DNA of 32,199 nucleotides from Fimbriimonadaceae bacterium. Its GTDB lineage: Bacteria; Armatimonadota; Fimbriimonadia; Fimbriimonadales; Fimbriimonadaceae. The position numbers were made by a program, and so were the translations under genes. Every line of letters begins with the position of its first letter. Positions within the stretch are counted from its first letter, which is position 1. Below are positions 1 to 7,661 of the stretch, piece by piece. The stretch lies in NCBI GenBank assembly GCA_027492935.1, contig JAPUDU010000001.1, forward strand, positions 1-32,199. The letters run 5' to 3'. The notes under the pieces are model-generated. The model ran no database searches and was not told the DNA's origin. It worked only from the letters and a program-made list of their open reading frames with translations.

Positions 1-506
1 CCATATAGGAGAGTGCTTTCGGAATCACTTATGACGTAGTTGTGTGCGTCTTCTTCTTGCAAATGGTGAGCGCGGATTGGAAGAATTTCGTATCCCCCAT
101 GCTGGAAACGTTCAAAACTTTTTGTTGTGCGCATTTCCACTGGCCATTCAGGGAATTTTTCGAGAATGCGTCGACAGATTTTAAGGTTAGCGTAAACAAC
201 GAATCCTGCGAATTCGAAATCGTTAAACGGGTAAAGCGTGTACATCAACTCATCGGGTGCGAAATGATCCGCATCTGAGTGAGTAAATAGGAGAGCTGTC
301 CAGTCACGTGCATCAAGCCCTTCCCGAGCCATTTGGCTCCACGTATCTGGTCCGAGATCGATTTTAAGGCATTCGTCAACGAGGCCGCTGCTTCGGGATC
401 GGATATCGCGTCCACCGTGCAAGCGAGCGTACTGACTCACACGAGAATCGCTATAAAGCCCAGGAACGCCGTCCGCTCCGCCCGTGCCTAGCAATCGAAT
501 ATTCAT
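1..506 (-). CDS. MBL-fold metallohydrolase (PhnP-like), 3' end off the window
   Basis: This open frame runs from an ATG at 506 to the left edge without a stop (168 codons visible), so the protein is incomplete at its C-terminus. It begins MNIRLLGTGGADGVPGLYSD, the first strand and glycine-rich turn typical of metallo-beta-lactamase-fold enzymes. The zinc signature HxDxDH is present as LFTHSDADHFAPDEL at about residues 75-89, and a later RAHHL segment could supply a further histidine ligand. The family includes PhnP-type cyclic phosphodiesterases and other phosphoesterases; the substrate cannot be told from this part. The start overlaps the stop of the upstream DUF1015 gene as ATGA, implying translational coupling in one operon. 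Confidence 0.85.
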   Translation of the reverse strand, partial: MNIRLLGTGGADGVPGLYSDSRVSQYARLHGGRDIRSRSSGLVDECLKIDLGPDTWSQMAREGLDARDWTALLFTHSDADHFAPDELMYTLYPFNDFEFAGFVVYANLKICRRILEKFPEWPVEMRTTKSFERFQHGGYEILPIRAHHLQEEDAHNYVISDSESTLLY

Positions 507-1789
507 GCCTCAAAATCCTTGAGCGACCACATCACCATCCCGCTCAGAAGTTTGGGATAGTAATAGGTGCTTTTTTGCGGCATAAAGTCACCGCCAATAG
601 CGATTCGACGCATGTCATCAACGGTTGGTGGATTCATCAAGAAAGCGGCAGGGGCTCCGTTTTCGACAGAGTCGAGGGCTTCTTGCTCTAATCGCGTATA
701 TGTAAAGAAGTCGTGCCCGGTTAAGCATAAAAGTTTGGCAAAAATATAACCGTGAAGGATGGACACATCAAGTCGCTGAAGGTCTTGACCACCTGTACCG
801 GCCATCTCAGCAACTAATGCGTCAAGGTTGCGAACTTCAGCAAGTAGCCCTGTGCCACCTGGCAGTGCTATTCCAAATGCTCTGCCCCCTTTCTTTTCGA
901 TTCGTTGCAATTCACCCATCAAGTCACTATTAGTAAGTTCGCGAACATCAAACTGTTCCTTGAGTCGGTCTTTTAGCTCATCTGTCGAGATCGACATTGA
1001 CTTTAGAATCCGGTGGGTCGGCAGTAAAACTAGGCCGGGATCGCTGATGCTGCACAGAGCCATCATCATAAAGTCCTCGGCGATGAGATCAGCTTTCTCA
1101 CCGAGATTTTCTCTAAAAGCTAATGCGGTTTCGTACCGATGGTGGCCGTCGGCGATCCAGACGGACTTGGCTTCCATTGCCTTTGTAATTTGCTCAACCG
1201 CTTCGATGTCGGTTATTCGCTCAAAGCGATGTTCAATGCCATCATCGCTGGTCGTGATATCGCAGAGTTGCTCGCCTGGTGAAGCGGTGATTAAAGAGTG
1301 AAGTGATTGATCAGGATCTTCGTAAAGGCCAAAAATACATTCTAGGTGACTGCGGGTCGCCTCAAGAATCCGCATTCGGTCTTCCTTATGTTTTGGGAAG
1401 GTTTGTTCGTGAGGAAGGACGACTTTCTTATCGTAGGGTTCGACCTTGATTGTGGCTAAGAGTTTGGTGCGCTCGAATACTTCATTGGTTCCGGGAACAG
1501 AGAACTTTTGGGTGTACCGGTAATAAGCTGGCTGATCTTCAAGCTCGATTTCACCGCCGCGGCGCCATTCTTCAAGTTGGCTGGCACTCCGCGCATACTT
1601 AATAAATTTGCTGCGGTCGTCGGAATTCTGCTCTGGAAGAGTTAGTCGAACAACATTGAGTTGGTCTTGGTTGGCGAGCGTTTCGCGTTGGGCAGGCGAG
1701 ATAACATCGTAGGGTGGAGCGACTATTTTCGCTAAACGATCAGGATCGACGTTGAACCGTAAGCCTCGAAAGGGCCGAATCGTTGCCAT
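503..1789 (-). CDS. DUF1015 family protein (COG4198)
   Basis: A 428-residue cytoplasmic protein of the DUF1015 family, whose biochemical role is not established. It starts MATIRPFRGLRFN and carries family hallmarks: APPYDVIS at residues 24-31, HKEDR, and WIADGHHRYETAL in the middle. I take the ATG at 1789 as start. A GTG at 1801 would add four residues that do not look like the family's N-terminus, and the ATG lies 10 nt after a possible -10 box. It is the first gene of an operon with the MBL-fold hydrolase, overlapping it by 4 bp. The family is often found near metabolic enzymes, but no substrate is implied here. Confidence 0.9.
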   Translation of the reverse strand: MATIRPFRGLRFNVDPDRLAKIVAPPYDVISPAQRETLANQDQLNVVRLTLPEQNSDDRSKFIKYARSASQLEEWRRGGEIELEDQPAYYRYTQKFSVPGTNEVFERTKLLATIKVEPYDKKVVLPHEQTFPKHKEDRMRILEATRSHLECIFGLYEDPDQSLHSLITASPGEQLCDITTSDDGIEHRFERITDIEAVEQITKAMEAKSVWIADGHHRYETALAFRENLGEKADLIAEDFMMMALCSISDPGLVLLPTHRILKSMSISTDELKDRLKEQFDVRELTNSDLMGELQRIEKKGGRAFGIALPGGTGLLAEVRNLDALVAEMAGTGGQDLQRLDVSILHGYIFAKLLCLTGHDFFTYTRLEQEALDSVENGAPAAFLMNPPTVDDMRRIAIGGDFMPQKSTYYYPKLLSGMVMWSLKDFEA

Positions 1790-1799
1790 GATGCATCGC

Positions 1800-1827
1800 A
1801 CGTTACCGCACGGTTAATCTGAAACAA
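1800..1827 (-). promoter_or_regulatory. Possible promoter of the DUF1015 gene
   Basis: On the minus strand TTGTTT (1822-1827) is separated by 16 bp from TAACGT (1800-1805). The -10-like box ends 10 nt before the ATG at 1789 and no Shine-Dalgarno sequence is evident, so the transcript would be leaderless or nearly so. The boxes are imperfect. Confidence 0.35.
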
Positions 1828-1875
1828 TGGGCCGATTCACCGGGACTTCGAACCTGATGCTCCTCAAAAACCCGC

Positions 1876-1884
1876 TGGTACACT
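1876..1884 (+). promoter_or_regulatory. Possible extended -10 promoter of the polyprenyl synthetase gene
   Basis: TGGTACACT is an extended -10 element (TG, one base, then TACACT at 1879-1884). It ends 6 nt before the GTG start at 1891, which would place transcription initiation at or next to the start codon. I see no good -35 hexamer and no Shine-Dalgarno sequence. Confidence 0.35.
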
Positions 1885-1890
1885 GCCTTT

Positions 1891-2769
1891 GTGCCTGGCG
1901 AACTCATCCTGCAACAATTCCGCGAGCAGGTGGATACACGACTGAGTGAACTTCTTTCGCCGGCGGATTTGATGCCAACCGAGTTGCATGAAGCGATGCG
2001 TTATTCGGCACTAGCACCCGGCAAACGACTTAGGCCGGTTATGACGATGGTGGCGGCAGAGGCCGTTGGTTCTAATCCTTCGATTGCGTTGGATGCGGGT
2101 TGTGCCACAGAGTTAGTGCATTGTTTTAGTCTTATCCACGATGACTTGCCAGCAATTGATAACGATGATTTGAGACGAGGCCGCCCAACTTGCCATAAAG
2201 TTAATGGTGAAGCAATGGAGATTTTGGAGGTTGATGCGCTCTTAGCTCTGGCGTTTGATGTGGTTTCTCAGTGCCATATTGATGCTAATAAGGTCGTCGC
2301 ATGCGTTCGGTCGCTGGCGCACTCTACGGGTTCACACGGCTTGGTTGGGGGTGAGGTTTTGGATATTTTGTCGGAGGGGGTTGAGGGGGATATGGTGCTT
2401 CTGCAGACGATTCATGCACGAAAAACGGGCGCGCTATTGGGGGCGTGCTGTGAGATCGGGGGAATTTTAGGGGGCGCAGACGCGCATTCCAGGGGTGTTT
2501 TAAGGGAGTTTGGGAATAAAGTGGGATTGGCTTTTCAGGTGGCGGATGATGTGCTTAACGAGACTTCGACGGCGGAGCAACTTGGTAAGGCGGTAGGGAG
2601 TGATTCGGAACTGAATAAGTTGACGTATCCGAGGTTAATCGGTTTGGAAGAAAGCAAAAGCTTGGCTCAGCAGATTTCTGACGAAGCGGTTGCTTTGCTG
2701 GAACCGTTTGGTGAGCGAGCCCATCACTTGCGGGGGCTTGCGGAGTATGCGGTTAATCGGGATTGGTGA
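1891..2769 (+). CDS. Polyprenyl (farnesyl/geranylgeranyl) diphosphate synthase
   Basis: A 292-residue trans-isoprenyl diphosphate synthase that condenses isopentenyl diphosphate with an allylic diphosphate to make C15-C20 isoprenoid precursors. It shows PGKRLRPV (43-50), the first Asp-rich motif HDDLPAIDNDDLRRGRPT (83-100), VGGEVLD (152-158), the second Asp-rich region FQVADDVLN (215-223) and GKAVGSD followed by KLTYPRL. In IspA-like enzymes the last motif normally reads DDxxD; here the third Asp is Asn223. The start is GTG. Product chain length cannot be fixed from sequence alone. Its stop lies 4 bp from the stop of the convergent membrane-protein gene. Confidence 0.9.
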   Translation: MPGELILQQFREQVDTRLSELLSPADLMPTELHEAMRYSALAPGKRLRPVMTMVAAEAVGSNPSIALDAGCATELVHCFSLIHDDLPAIDNDDLRRGRPTCHKVNGEAMEILEVDALLALAFDVVSQCHIDANKVVACVRSLAHSTGSHGLVGGEVLDILSEGVEGDMVLLQTIHARKTGALLGACCEIGGILGGADAHSRGVLREFGNKVGLAFQVADDVLNETSTAEQLGKAVGSDSELNKLTYPRLIGLEESKSLAQQISDEAVALLEPFGERAHHLRGLAEYAVNRDW

Positions 2770-2773
2770 GGAT

Positions 2774-3193
2774 TTAGATCGCATTCTTGGTGCTAGATTT
2801 AATTTTTGTATTGATGGCATGAGCACTAGATATAGTAACCATTGTCGCAATACCTACCCGAAGGCTAACTAACAAAAAGAGTGGCCCCGTGACAAAATTC
2901 AACTGCTTTACTATTACGAAGAAATACACAATGATTACAAACAGGATCGCAGACACAACACTGCCGATCATGAATTCTGCAAACTTGCTCTTAATCTCGA
3001 GCCAGTTCAAAGTCGAATACATGATCACCATGATGAGTGTTGACCGCGTTACGATTGAGTATATCGTTGAAAACCGGTAATCAACTGGATATCCCTGGAG
3101 TGCATCCTGCAATCCAGCAAGGGCAAATTGCAAGGTGGCATTGAGCACGATTGCAATCAAGAGTCCAACAATAAATACTTTTTGTATTTTCAT
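2774..3193 (-). CDS. Hypothetical four-helix membrane protein
   Basis: A 139-residue protein of no family I recognise. Hydrophobic stretches at about residues 5-27, 43-64, 70-96 and 100-125 predict four transmembrane helices, with a basic C-terminal tail rich in Lys and Ser. Its ATG overlaps the prepilin stop by 4 bp (ATGA), so it is translated from the same operon and may be linked to pilus function. No catalytic motif is visible. The ORF is real by coupling and hydrophobicity pattern, not by homology. Confidence 0.7.
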   Translation of the reverse strand: MKIQKVFIVGLLIAIVLNATLQFALAGLQDALQGYPVDYRFSTIYSIVTRSTLIMVIMYSTLNWLEIKSKFAEFMIGSVVSAILFVIIVYFFVIVKQLNFVTGPLFLLVSLRVGIATMVTISSAHAINTKIKSSTKNAI

Positions 3194-3795
3194 TTGGCAA
3201 GTTCTTCGCCCTTATCTGCGAACAACATTACTGCTGTTCGACCTTCTCCTCCATCAAAGTTAGCACTGTAATGATTACGAACTACAACAGCAGAGTCAAA
3301 GAGCAATCGGCGATATACACCATTTGAGAAAAGTAATCCCCTCGCATCAGATGAAAATTCTGATCGGCTCAAATCAACCAGCCAGCCTCCTCCGTCACTT
3401 TCAATGACTTTTCTTTGCATAACAGGTGAAATTTCCCACTCCAGAAACCCTCCATAACTTAGTTTGTAATCTGTAAGCGGTGGGGCTCCACCATTGTAGT
3501 TTCCAATAATGGCCATGTTGCCAAGTCCTTTCTCGGACAAATCATTTGCATTTCTCAGAAGTTCCTTGGGAACTAATTTTGCATCGACTAAGTACCGCGC
3601 AGAACCAGGCCAGGCACCACTTGATTCACTATAAATGTTTGCGGCCTGACCCAATTGTCGCATGTTGGATAAAGATTCAACATCCTTCGCGGACTTTTTT
3701 GATTGGGTGTATACGCCAAGCAGTATTGCCGATAGTACAACGACAATTCCGACGGCAACAAGAAGCTCAATGAGTGTAAAGGCTTTAGTTAACAT
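3190..3795 (-). CDS. Prepilin-type N-terminal cleavage/methylation domain protein
   Basis: A 201-residue pilin-like protein. The N-terminus MLTKAFTLIELLVAVGIV is a class III (prepilin) signal with the conserved Glu at mature position 5 and a hydrophobic helix. The residue before the cleavage site is Ala instead of the usual Gly. The following SNMRQLGQAANIYSES segment is the extended alpha-1 helix common to type IV pilin and type II secretion pseudopilin families. The soluble C-terminal domain is not recognisable. I chose the ATG at 3795 because it puts the signal at the very N-terminus. It overlaps the upstream stop as TAATG and the next gene by 4 bp. Confidence 0.88.
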   Translation of the reverse strand: MLTKAFTLIELLVAVGIVVVLSAILLGVYTQSKKSAKDVESLSNMRQLGQAANIYSESSGAWPGSARYLVDAKLVPKELLRNANDLSEKGLGNMAIIGNYNGGAPPLTDYKLSYGGFLEWEISPVMQRKVIESDGGGWLVDLSRSEFSSDARGLLFSNGVYRRLLFDSAVVVRNHYSANFDGGEGRTAVMLFADKGEELAK

Positions 3796-4121
3796 TACTC
3801 TGACGGTGCACAAGAATTATCAGGGCACGCCTCGCGGTGGTAGGTGTGGCATATGCCGGGATCTTGATCATAGCAAACCCAAGTGTGACCATGTTGATAG
3901 ATTCTCTTTTTCTTGTAATGTGAATAAGCCCTGTATATCTGCCCCAACTCTGTCTCGTGACAGTTTTCCGCATCCACTGTTGTCGCGTTTGTAACTGGCC
4001 CATATGTAATGCTGTTAAAAGATTCACCACACAATGGAAGTGGTGGAGTCAGCTGAAATGTTCCGGCAACCGATTGCCTTGACTTACTCGTAGTCAAGGC
4101 AAATTCTTCAGTGGGGTTCAT
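3795..4121 (-). CDS. Hypothetical Cys-rich protein upstream of the prepilin
   Basis: A 108-residue ORF with six cysteines, mostly in the C-terminal third (CYDQDPGICHTYHREACPDNSC), suggesting an extracytoplasmic disulfide-bonded protein. I recognise no family. It has a good Shine-Dalgarno sequence (AGGTGG, 7 nt before the ATG) and its TAA overlaps the prepilin ATG (TAATG). As read it has no signal peptide, but a signal-peptide-like micro-ORF ends exactly at its start. One extra base near GGTGG (about 4126-4130) would fuse the two into a single secreted protein reading ...SLATLGG-WNVMNPTEEF. It may therefore be the distal part of a frameshifted gene. Confidence 0.55.
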   Translation of the reverse strand: MNPTEEFALTTSKSRQSVAGTFQLTPPLPLCGESFNSITYGPVTNATTVDAENCHETELGQIYRAYSHYKKKRIYQHGHTWVCYDQDPGICHTYHREACPDNSCAPSE

Positions 4122-4186
4122 TACGTTCCACCTAGGGTTGCCAAACTAACGCTCAATGCGAAGAAAGTTGAGAAGATATTCTTCAT
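4121..4186 (-). CDS. Signal-peptide-like micro-ORF, 21 residues
   Basis: ATG at 4186 opens a 21-codon ORF beginning MKNIFSTFFALSVSLA, which looks like a Sec signal peptide with one Lys, a hydrophobic core and SLA before a possible cleavage site. It ends at a TAA overlapping the ATG of the Cys-rich ORF (TAATG). A near-ideal promoter lies 7 nt upstream, so translation would start at the mRNA 5' end. It is either a true leader peptide coupled to the next gene, or the 5' part of a frameshifted secreted-protein gene. Confidence 0.45.
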   Translation of the reverse strand: MKNIFSTFFALSVSLATLGGT

Positions 4187-4193
4187 ACATATC

Positions 4194-4222
4194 TGTATAT
4201 TACAGAACTTACTCTTCGTCAA
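4194..4222 (-). promoter_or_regulatory. Strong promoter of the pilin operon
   Basis: On the minus strand TTGACG (4217-4222) is followed after exactly 17 bp by TATACA (4194-4199), and the ATG at 4186 starts 7 nt further on. This predicts initiation at or beside the ATG, giving a leaderless mRNA. The -35 box overlaps the TGA stop of the upstream M48 protease gene. The -10 region also lies in a CTGTA-ATA-TACAG dyad that could be an operator. Confidence 0.65.
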
Positions 4223-5088
4223 GATTTTTTCGAATAATTTCCGCTGAGGATACGGCCGTAGGCGCCACTTTCGTACCAATGTTCTAACTGTTGAACTCGG
4301 TGGACGGGCATCGGGTGGGTAGACCCCATTCCATAGAACATGAAGACCATCATTTTGCCAATGGAGTCAAGAAAATTCATGTCTTGGTAGGTTCGGGCTT
4401 GGTCGAGAAATTGGGCTTCGTTGGCTTCGTGGGAGAGCCGATTTGGGCCGCCTGTGAGCATGAGGTTTGCACTGGCTGAGGTAGAAAAATTTTGGGAACA
4501 AAGGAGACCGGCTCGGTCGGCGGTGATTTCAGCTTGGCGCGACCATTCAAAAAACGCAGAAGCCAATGCTATTTGGGCAACATCGCCGAGTCCGAGGGTT
4601 CGGCGTCCGAGCATTTCCAGCAAAGGCATGAGGACGGCGGCGACTGATTTATAGAGGACATGTCCAGCTTTGATGTGACCGAGTTCGTGTCCGATGAGGT
4701 GATACAGTTGTTCGTCGCTAAGAGTATCAACAATGCTTGAGCGGAGAGTGATATACGGACGGTCGACTCCACCGGTATGAGCATTGGGGAAAGGATTGCT
4801 TGTTAAATATATTTCAGGGGTAGGAACATCAAGTATTTCGCTGCATTCCTGTGCAATTGAGTAAAGGGTGCCGTATTGCTTGGGCCCGCACCGCACACTC
4901 ATAGCCATATTCCAGCAGTAAATCCATCGGTCAAATCCTGATTCGTGGAATTTTGTAATGACGGCCGGAAGCAAGGGGATTTTTTGAAGTGCAGCTAACG
5001 CTTTGCGATCTGTATCCGCGACAAATGCATCGACACTAATGTCGGGAAATCGCGTTCGTGCCACCTCAGTTTTTTTGCGTTGAGCCAT
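4219..5088 (-). CDS. M48 family zinc metalloprotease
   Basis: A 289-residue peptidase of family M48 (HtpX/Ste24-like). The zinc motif HELGH (134-138) sits in LIGHELGHIKAGH and the third ligand is in the EITADRAG motif (Glu187), the usual M48 arrangement. A hydrophobic segment around 147-180 could be membrane-associated, but the N-terminus is hydrophilic and I see no signal peptide. SNPFPNAHTGG before the active site is typical of the family. These enzymes act in protein quality control; the substrate here is unknown. The gene is divergent from the PhzF-family gene, with a Fur-box-like dyad directly before its start codon. Confidence 0.88.
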   Translation of the reverse strand: MAQRKKTEVARTRFPDISVDAFVADTDRKALAALQKIPLLPAVITKFHESGFDRWIYCWNMAMSVRCGPKQYGTLYSIAQECSEILDVPTPEIYLTSNPFPNAHTGGVDRPYITLRSSIVDTLSDEQLYHLIGHELGHIKAGHVLYKSVAAVLMPLLEMLGRRTLGLGDVAQIALASAFFEWSRQAEITADRAGLLCSQNFSTSASANLMLTGGPNRLSHEANEAQFLDQARTYQDMNFLDSIGKMMVFMFYGMGSTHPMPVHRVQQLEHWYESGAYGRILSGNYSKKS

Positions 5089-5089
5089 G

Positions 5090-5104
5090 TGATAATGATT
5101 ATTA
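5090..5104. promoter_or_regulatory. Fur-family box-like inverted repeat
   Basis: TGATAATGATTATTA matches the 7-1-7 Fur consensus TGATAATnATTATCA at all but one defined position. It lies immediately upstream of the M48 protease ATG (5088, minus) and about 40 bp upstream of the PhzF-family ATG (5145, plus), where it would overlap promoter elements. AT-rich dyads can arise by chance, so regulator and metal are not established. Confidence 0.35.
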
Positions 5105-5144
5105 CGGTGGAGCGACGATTGAGTTGCTACCGTAAGTCCAGGTT

Positions 5145-5930
5145 ATGCCAAATTCCGCACCGTTTGCATTAGTTGAAGCATTTTGCTCTGAGTTATCGGG
5201 ATCTGGGAACCCAGCCGGAGTTGTTCTTCTTGATGAATGGCTGAGTGATTCGGCTATGCAACGGATCGCTAACACGGTGAACCAAGCGGAAACAGCTTTT
5301 ATCGGTCCGGATGAAAAAGGAATACGGATTCGATGGTTTACACCGGGGGTTGAAGTCGATTTATGCGGGCATGCCACATTAGCATCAGCGGCTTTCTTAT
5401 CCACTCAGCAACCTGAGAAATTGGGATTTCAGTTTGAGTCTCGATCTGGCTGTTTAAAAGTTTCAAAGCAAGGAGATCAGTTTGCATTGGACTTTCCTTT
5501 AATATTGTCAGAGCCCTTTGACAGCGCATTTGTCAAGGAAGTTATTCCGAATGCATCTGAGGTTTTTAAAACTAGGGACGACTGGATGGTTGTTATGCCG
5601 AGCCAGCAATCGATTGAGGAGTTTGTTCCTGACTTCGATTGGATTTCTTCTCTCGGTATGAGGGGGCTTGCGTTAACTTCGCAAGGAACTCAAACTGATT
5701 TTTGCTGTCGCTTTTTCGCTCCACAATCAGGTGTAGCGGAAGATCATGCTACGGGTTCAGCCCAAACTTATCAAGTTCCATTTTGGGCGGATCGGCTCGG
5801 GAAAAATAGACTCACTTGCGTTCAACTGTCACCTCGCAAAGGGGTGTTGGAAAGTGAACTGGTCGGAGACCGAGTCGCAATTGCGGGAATTGCTCGTATT
5901 TTAGTGACGGGTCAAATCGAGATTAATTAA
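5145..5930 (+). CDS. PhzF family isomerase/epimerase
   Basis: A 261-residue protein of the PhzF phenazine-biosynthesis-like fold (two diaminopimelate-epimerase-like halves). The catalytic Glu of the family is present as Glu49 in NQAETAF. The other signatures are RWFTPGVEVDLCGHATLA (63-80) and RFFAPQSGVAEDHATGSA in the second half. No phenazine genes lie nearby, so a different isomerase role is likely; most family members have unknown substrates. An AGG Shine-Dalgarno element precedes the ATG at close spacing. A bidirectional terminator follows. Confidence 0.9.
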   Translation: MPNSAPFALVEAFCSELSGSGNPAGVVLLDEWLSDSAMQRIANTVNQAETAFIGPDEKGIRIRWFTPGVEVDLCGHATLASAAFLSTQQPEKLGFQFESRSGCLKVSKQGDQFALDFPLILSEPFDSAFVKEVIPNASEVFKTRDDWMVVMPSQQSIEEFVPDFDWISSLGMRGLALTSQGTQTDFCCRFFAPQSGVAEDHATGSAQTYQVPFWADRLGKNRLTCVQLSPRKGVLESELVGDRVAIAGIARILVTGQIEIN

Positions 5931-5937
5931 AGATAAT

Positions 5938-5972
5938 AAAGGCGTGAAGAGGGGGATCAACCTCACGCCTTT
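5938..5972. terminator. Bidirectional terminator between phzF-like and cheX
   Basis: AAAGGCGTGA (5938-5947) pairs with TCACGCCTTT (5963-5972) in a 10-bp stem. It is followed by T residues on the plus strand and flanked by an A-rich run (5931-5940) that gives U residues on the minus strand. The two genes converge on it. Confidence 0.8.
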
Positions 5973-5987
5973 TATCCGATTTGTTTT

Positions 5988-6470
5988 TTACGCAGCGACA
6001 ACTTTGCGTTGCCGCAAGCTGACCGCGATTTCAAACTCGCCAACGCCGGCAACGTTAAGCGGAATTACCAAGGTTGGAATATCAAAATTTGTCATTGAGA
6101 TATTCGGGCCCTTTACGATTGTTGGGGGAGTGATGTCGGTTTTAAATCCCGATTGAAAGAGTTGGTTTGAAGAACCACCACTTATCATATTTCCCAATTC
6201 TGCGATAGCGGAGGCCGCTAGTTGATCAAATTCCTTCACTTCTTGCCCGCCGAGCATTTTGCTCGCCATGTTCTTTGCTGTCATCATCGACATGCCGTAA
6301 ATCACCTGGCCTTCGATTTCGCCAGTGATTCCACAAACAATGTTGACTTGCTGTGACGTGAACATTTGGGGTCGAGCCGACAATTTGCCACGTTCTGGGC
6401 TGATTCCGATCAATGTCTGAATCACGCTGGCAGAAGCGTTAACAAATGGAGTTACATACTCAACCTTCAT
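5988..6470 (-). CDS. cheX: CheX-type CheY-P phosphatase
   Basis: A 160-residue member of the CheC/CheX/FliY family. The single phosphatase helix is visible as SAIAELGNMISG, with the Glu91/Asn94 pair of the ExxN signature that inserts into the CheY active site. One such helix and a length of about 160 residues fit CheX better than CheC, which has two. It is the last gene of the chemotaxis operon, 28 bp after cheY. An AAGGTG ribosome-binding site precedes the ATG. It would remove phosphate from CheY. Confidence 0.88.
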   Translation of the reverse strand: MKVEYVTPFVNASASVIQTLIGISPERGKLSARPQMFTSQQVNIVCGITGEIEGQVIYGMSMMTAKNMASKMLGGQEVKEFDQLAASAIAELGNMISGGSSNQLFQSGFKTDITPPTIVKGPNISMTNFDIPTLVIPLNVAGVGEFEIAVSLRQRKVVAA

Positions 6471-6498
6471 TGCACCTTTCCTTTACCGATGCACACTT

Positions 6499-6864
6499 TT
6501 AGGCAGCGAGCAATTTGCCCACGGCCTCCAAGACGCGGTCGGGTTGGAACGGCTTAACAATGAAGTCTTTTGCGCCGCTTTGGATTGCTTCAACAACCAT
6601 ATTCTTCTGCCCCATAGCGGTGCACATCACAACCTTTGCGTTCGCATCAGCGGCTCTGATTTGCTTTAGAGCCTCCAACCCGTCCATTTCTGGCATGGTG
6701 ATGTCCATCGTGACAAGATCCGGTTTTAACTCCGAATACATTTTCACTGCTTGTGCGCCGTTTTCTGCTTCTCCAACAACCTCATAGCCGTTTGAGCTCA
6801 GAATGTTTTTTAAAGTGACACGCATAAAAAGCGCGTCGTCCGTTATTAGGATGCGTTTCGCCAT
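6499..6864 (-). CDS. cheY: CheY-like chemotaxis response regulator
   Basis: A 121-residue stand-alone receiver domain. The acidic pocket is Asp9/Asp10, the phosphorylation site is Asp54 in TMDITMPEMDG, the switch Thr is Thr82 and the conserved Lys is Lys104 in FIVKPF. There is no output domain. It overlaps the end of cheR by 19 bp and is followed by cheX, a natural partner that would dephosphorylate it. The kinase that phosphorylates it is not in this window. Confidence 0.92.
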   Translation of the reverse strand: MAKRILITDDALFMRVTLKNILSSNGYEVVGEAENGAQAVKMYSELKPDLVTMDITMPEMDGLEALKQIRAADANAKVVMCTAMGQKNMVVEAIQSGAKDFIVKPFQPDRVLEAVGKLLAA

Positions 6865-7661
6865 TCTCTATCCCCCGTGATGGGCTTTTGGTAATAAAAC
6901 GGCTTGGCCGTTTTAAAACCGATCTCTTCCGATCGGGAAATCCGTTCGGTGCTTCCTACAAAGAGGATGCCTCCCGGTTTTAATGATCGGAAAAACTTTT
7001 CGTACAACTCATCTTTTGCCTGTTCTGTGAAATAAATCACAACATTTCGACACATGATGAGGTCAAAACCGGTGTCAAACCGGTCGCCCAGAAGGTTGCA
7101 CTTCTGGAATGATAGGTATTTTCGGAGCTTAGTATCGGCGACAAATTCGTCCCCTTCGCTCTTTAAGTAATTTTTGTATTCGGCCGGGATACATCGGATA
7201 TCGTTCTTGCTAAATCGTCCCGATTTGGCTTGATTGAGGGCCGCGGTGTCGATATCTGAGCCGATGATTCGATGATTTCCGGCAAATTTTTTATCCAAGA
7301 TCATCGCGAGAGTGTGGGCTTCTGCACCGTAGCTACAACCCGCACTCCAGATTTTCAAATTTGTGTTTTTGTCGAGGAGATTAGGGAGAATTTCCTTTTC
7401 CATTTCCATCCATTTTTCAGGATTGCGGAACAGCTCGCTGACATTGATTGCCAGGCGGTCTAGGAACCACTCAGTATTTGCGGGCGACTTTGCTAACCAA
7501 CTTGAAAACTCGTCGAGGCTTGAACAAGATTGCTGAGCAACCATGGAGATGATTCGCCGTTGAAGCTGGTTGGCTTTGTATAGAGAGAGGTCAAGGCCAG
7601 TTTTGCGCTTGAAGAGCGCGTAAAACTCTTGCCACTCGGTGGGCTTAGGAAGCACGCGCAA
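6846..7661 (-). CDS. cheR: CheR chemoreceptor methyltransferase
   Basis: A 271-residue SAM-dependent methyltransferase that methylates receptor glutamates. It has the N-terminal helical CheR domain, NVSELFRNPE (73-82), and the SAM-binding motif IWSAGCSYGAEAHTLAM (104-120). Many CheR proteins read STGEEPY at this last site, so this is the SYGAEAH variant. FDLIMCRNVVIYF follows in the second half. It overlaps cheB by 17 bp upstream and cheY by 19 bp downstream, indicating tight coupling. No TPR domain or receptor-binding tail is visible. Confidence 0.92.
   Translation of the reverse strand: MRVLPKPTEWQEFYALFKRKTGLDLSLYKANQLQRRIISMVAQQSCSSLDEFSSWLAKSPANTEWFLDRLAINVSELFRNPEKWMEMEKEILPNLLDKNTNLKIWSAGCSYGAEAHTLAMILDKKFAGNHRIIGSDIDTAALNQAKSGRFSKNDIRCIPAEYKNYLKSEGDEFVADTKLRKYLSFQKCNLLGDRFDTGFDLIMCRNVVIYFTEQAKDELYEKFFRSLKPGGILFVGSTERISRSEEIGFKTAKPFYYQKPITGDREWRNAS

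Noticed and set aside
42-278. 78-residue plus-strand ORF at the left edge
   Set aside because: It lies antisense to a continuous minus-strand frame with a clear MBL-fold zinc motif, so it is a shadow.
5102-5404. Minus-strand ORF of 100 residues opposite the PhzF-family gene
   Set aside because: It is antisense to a well-supported gene, shows no family signal, and overlaps the divergent promoter region.
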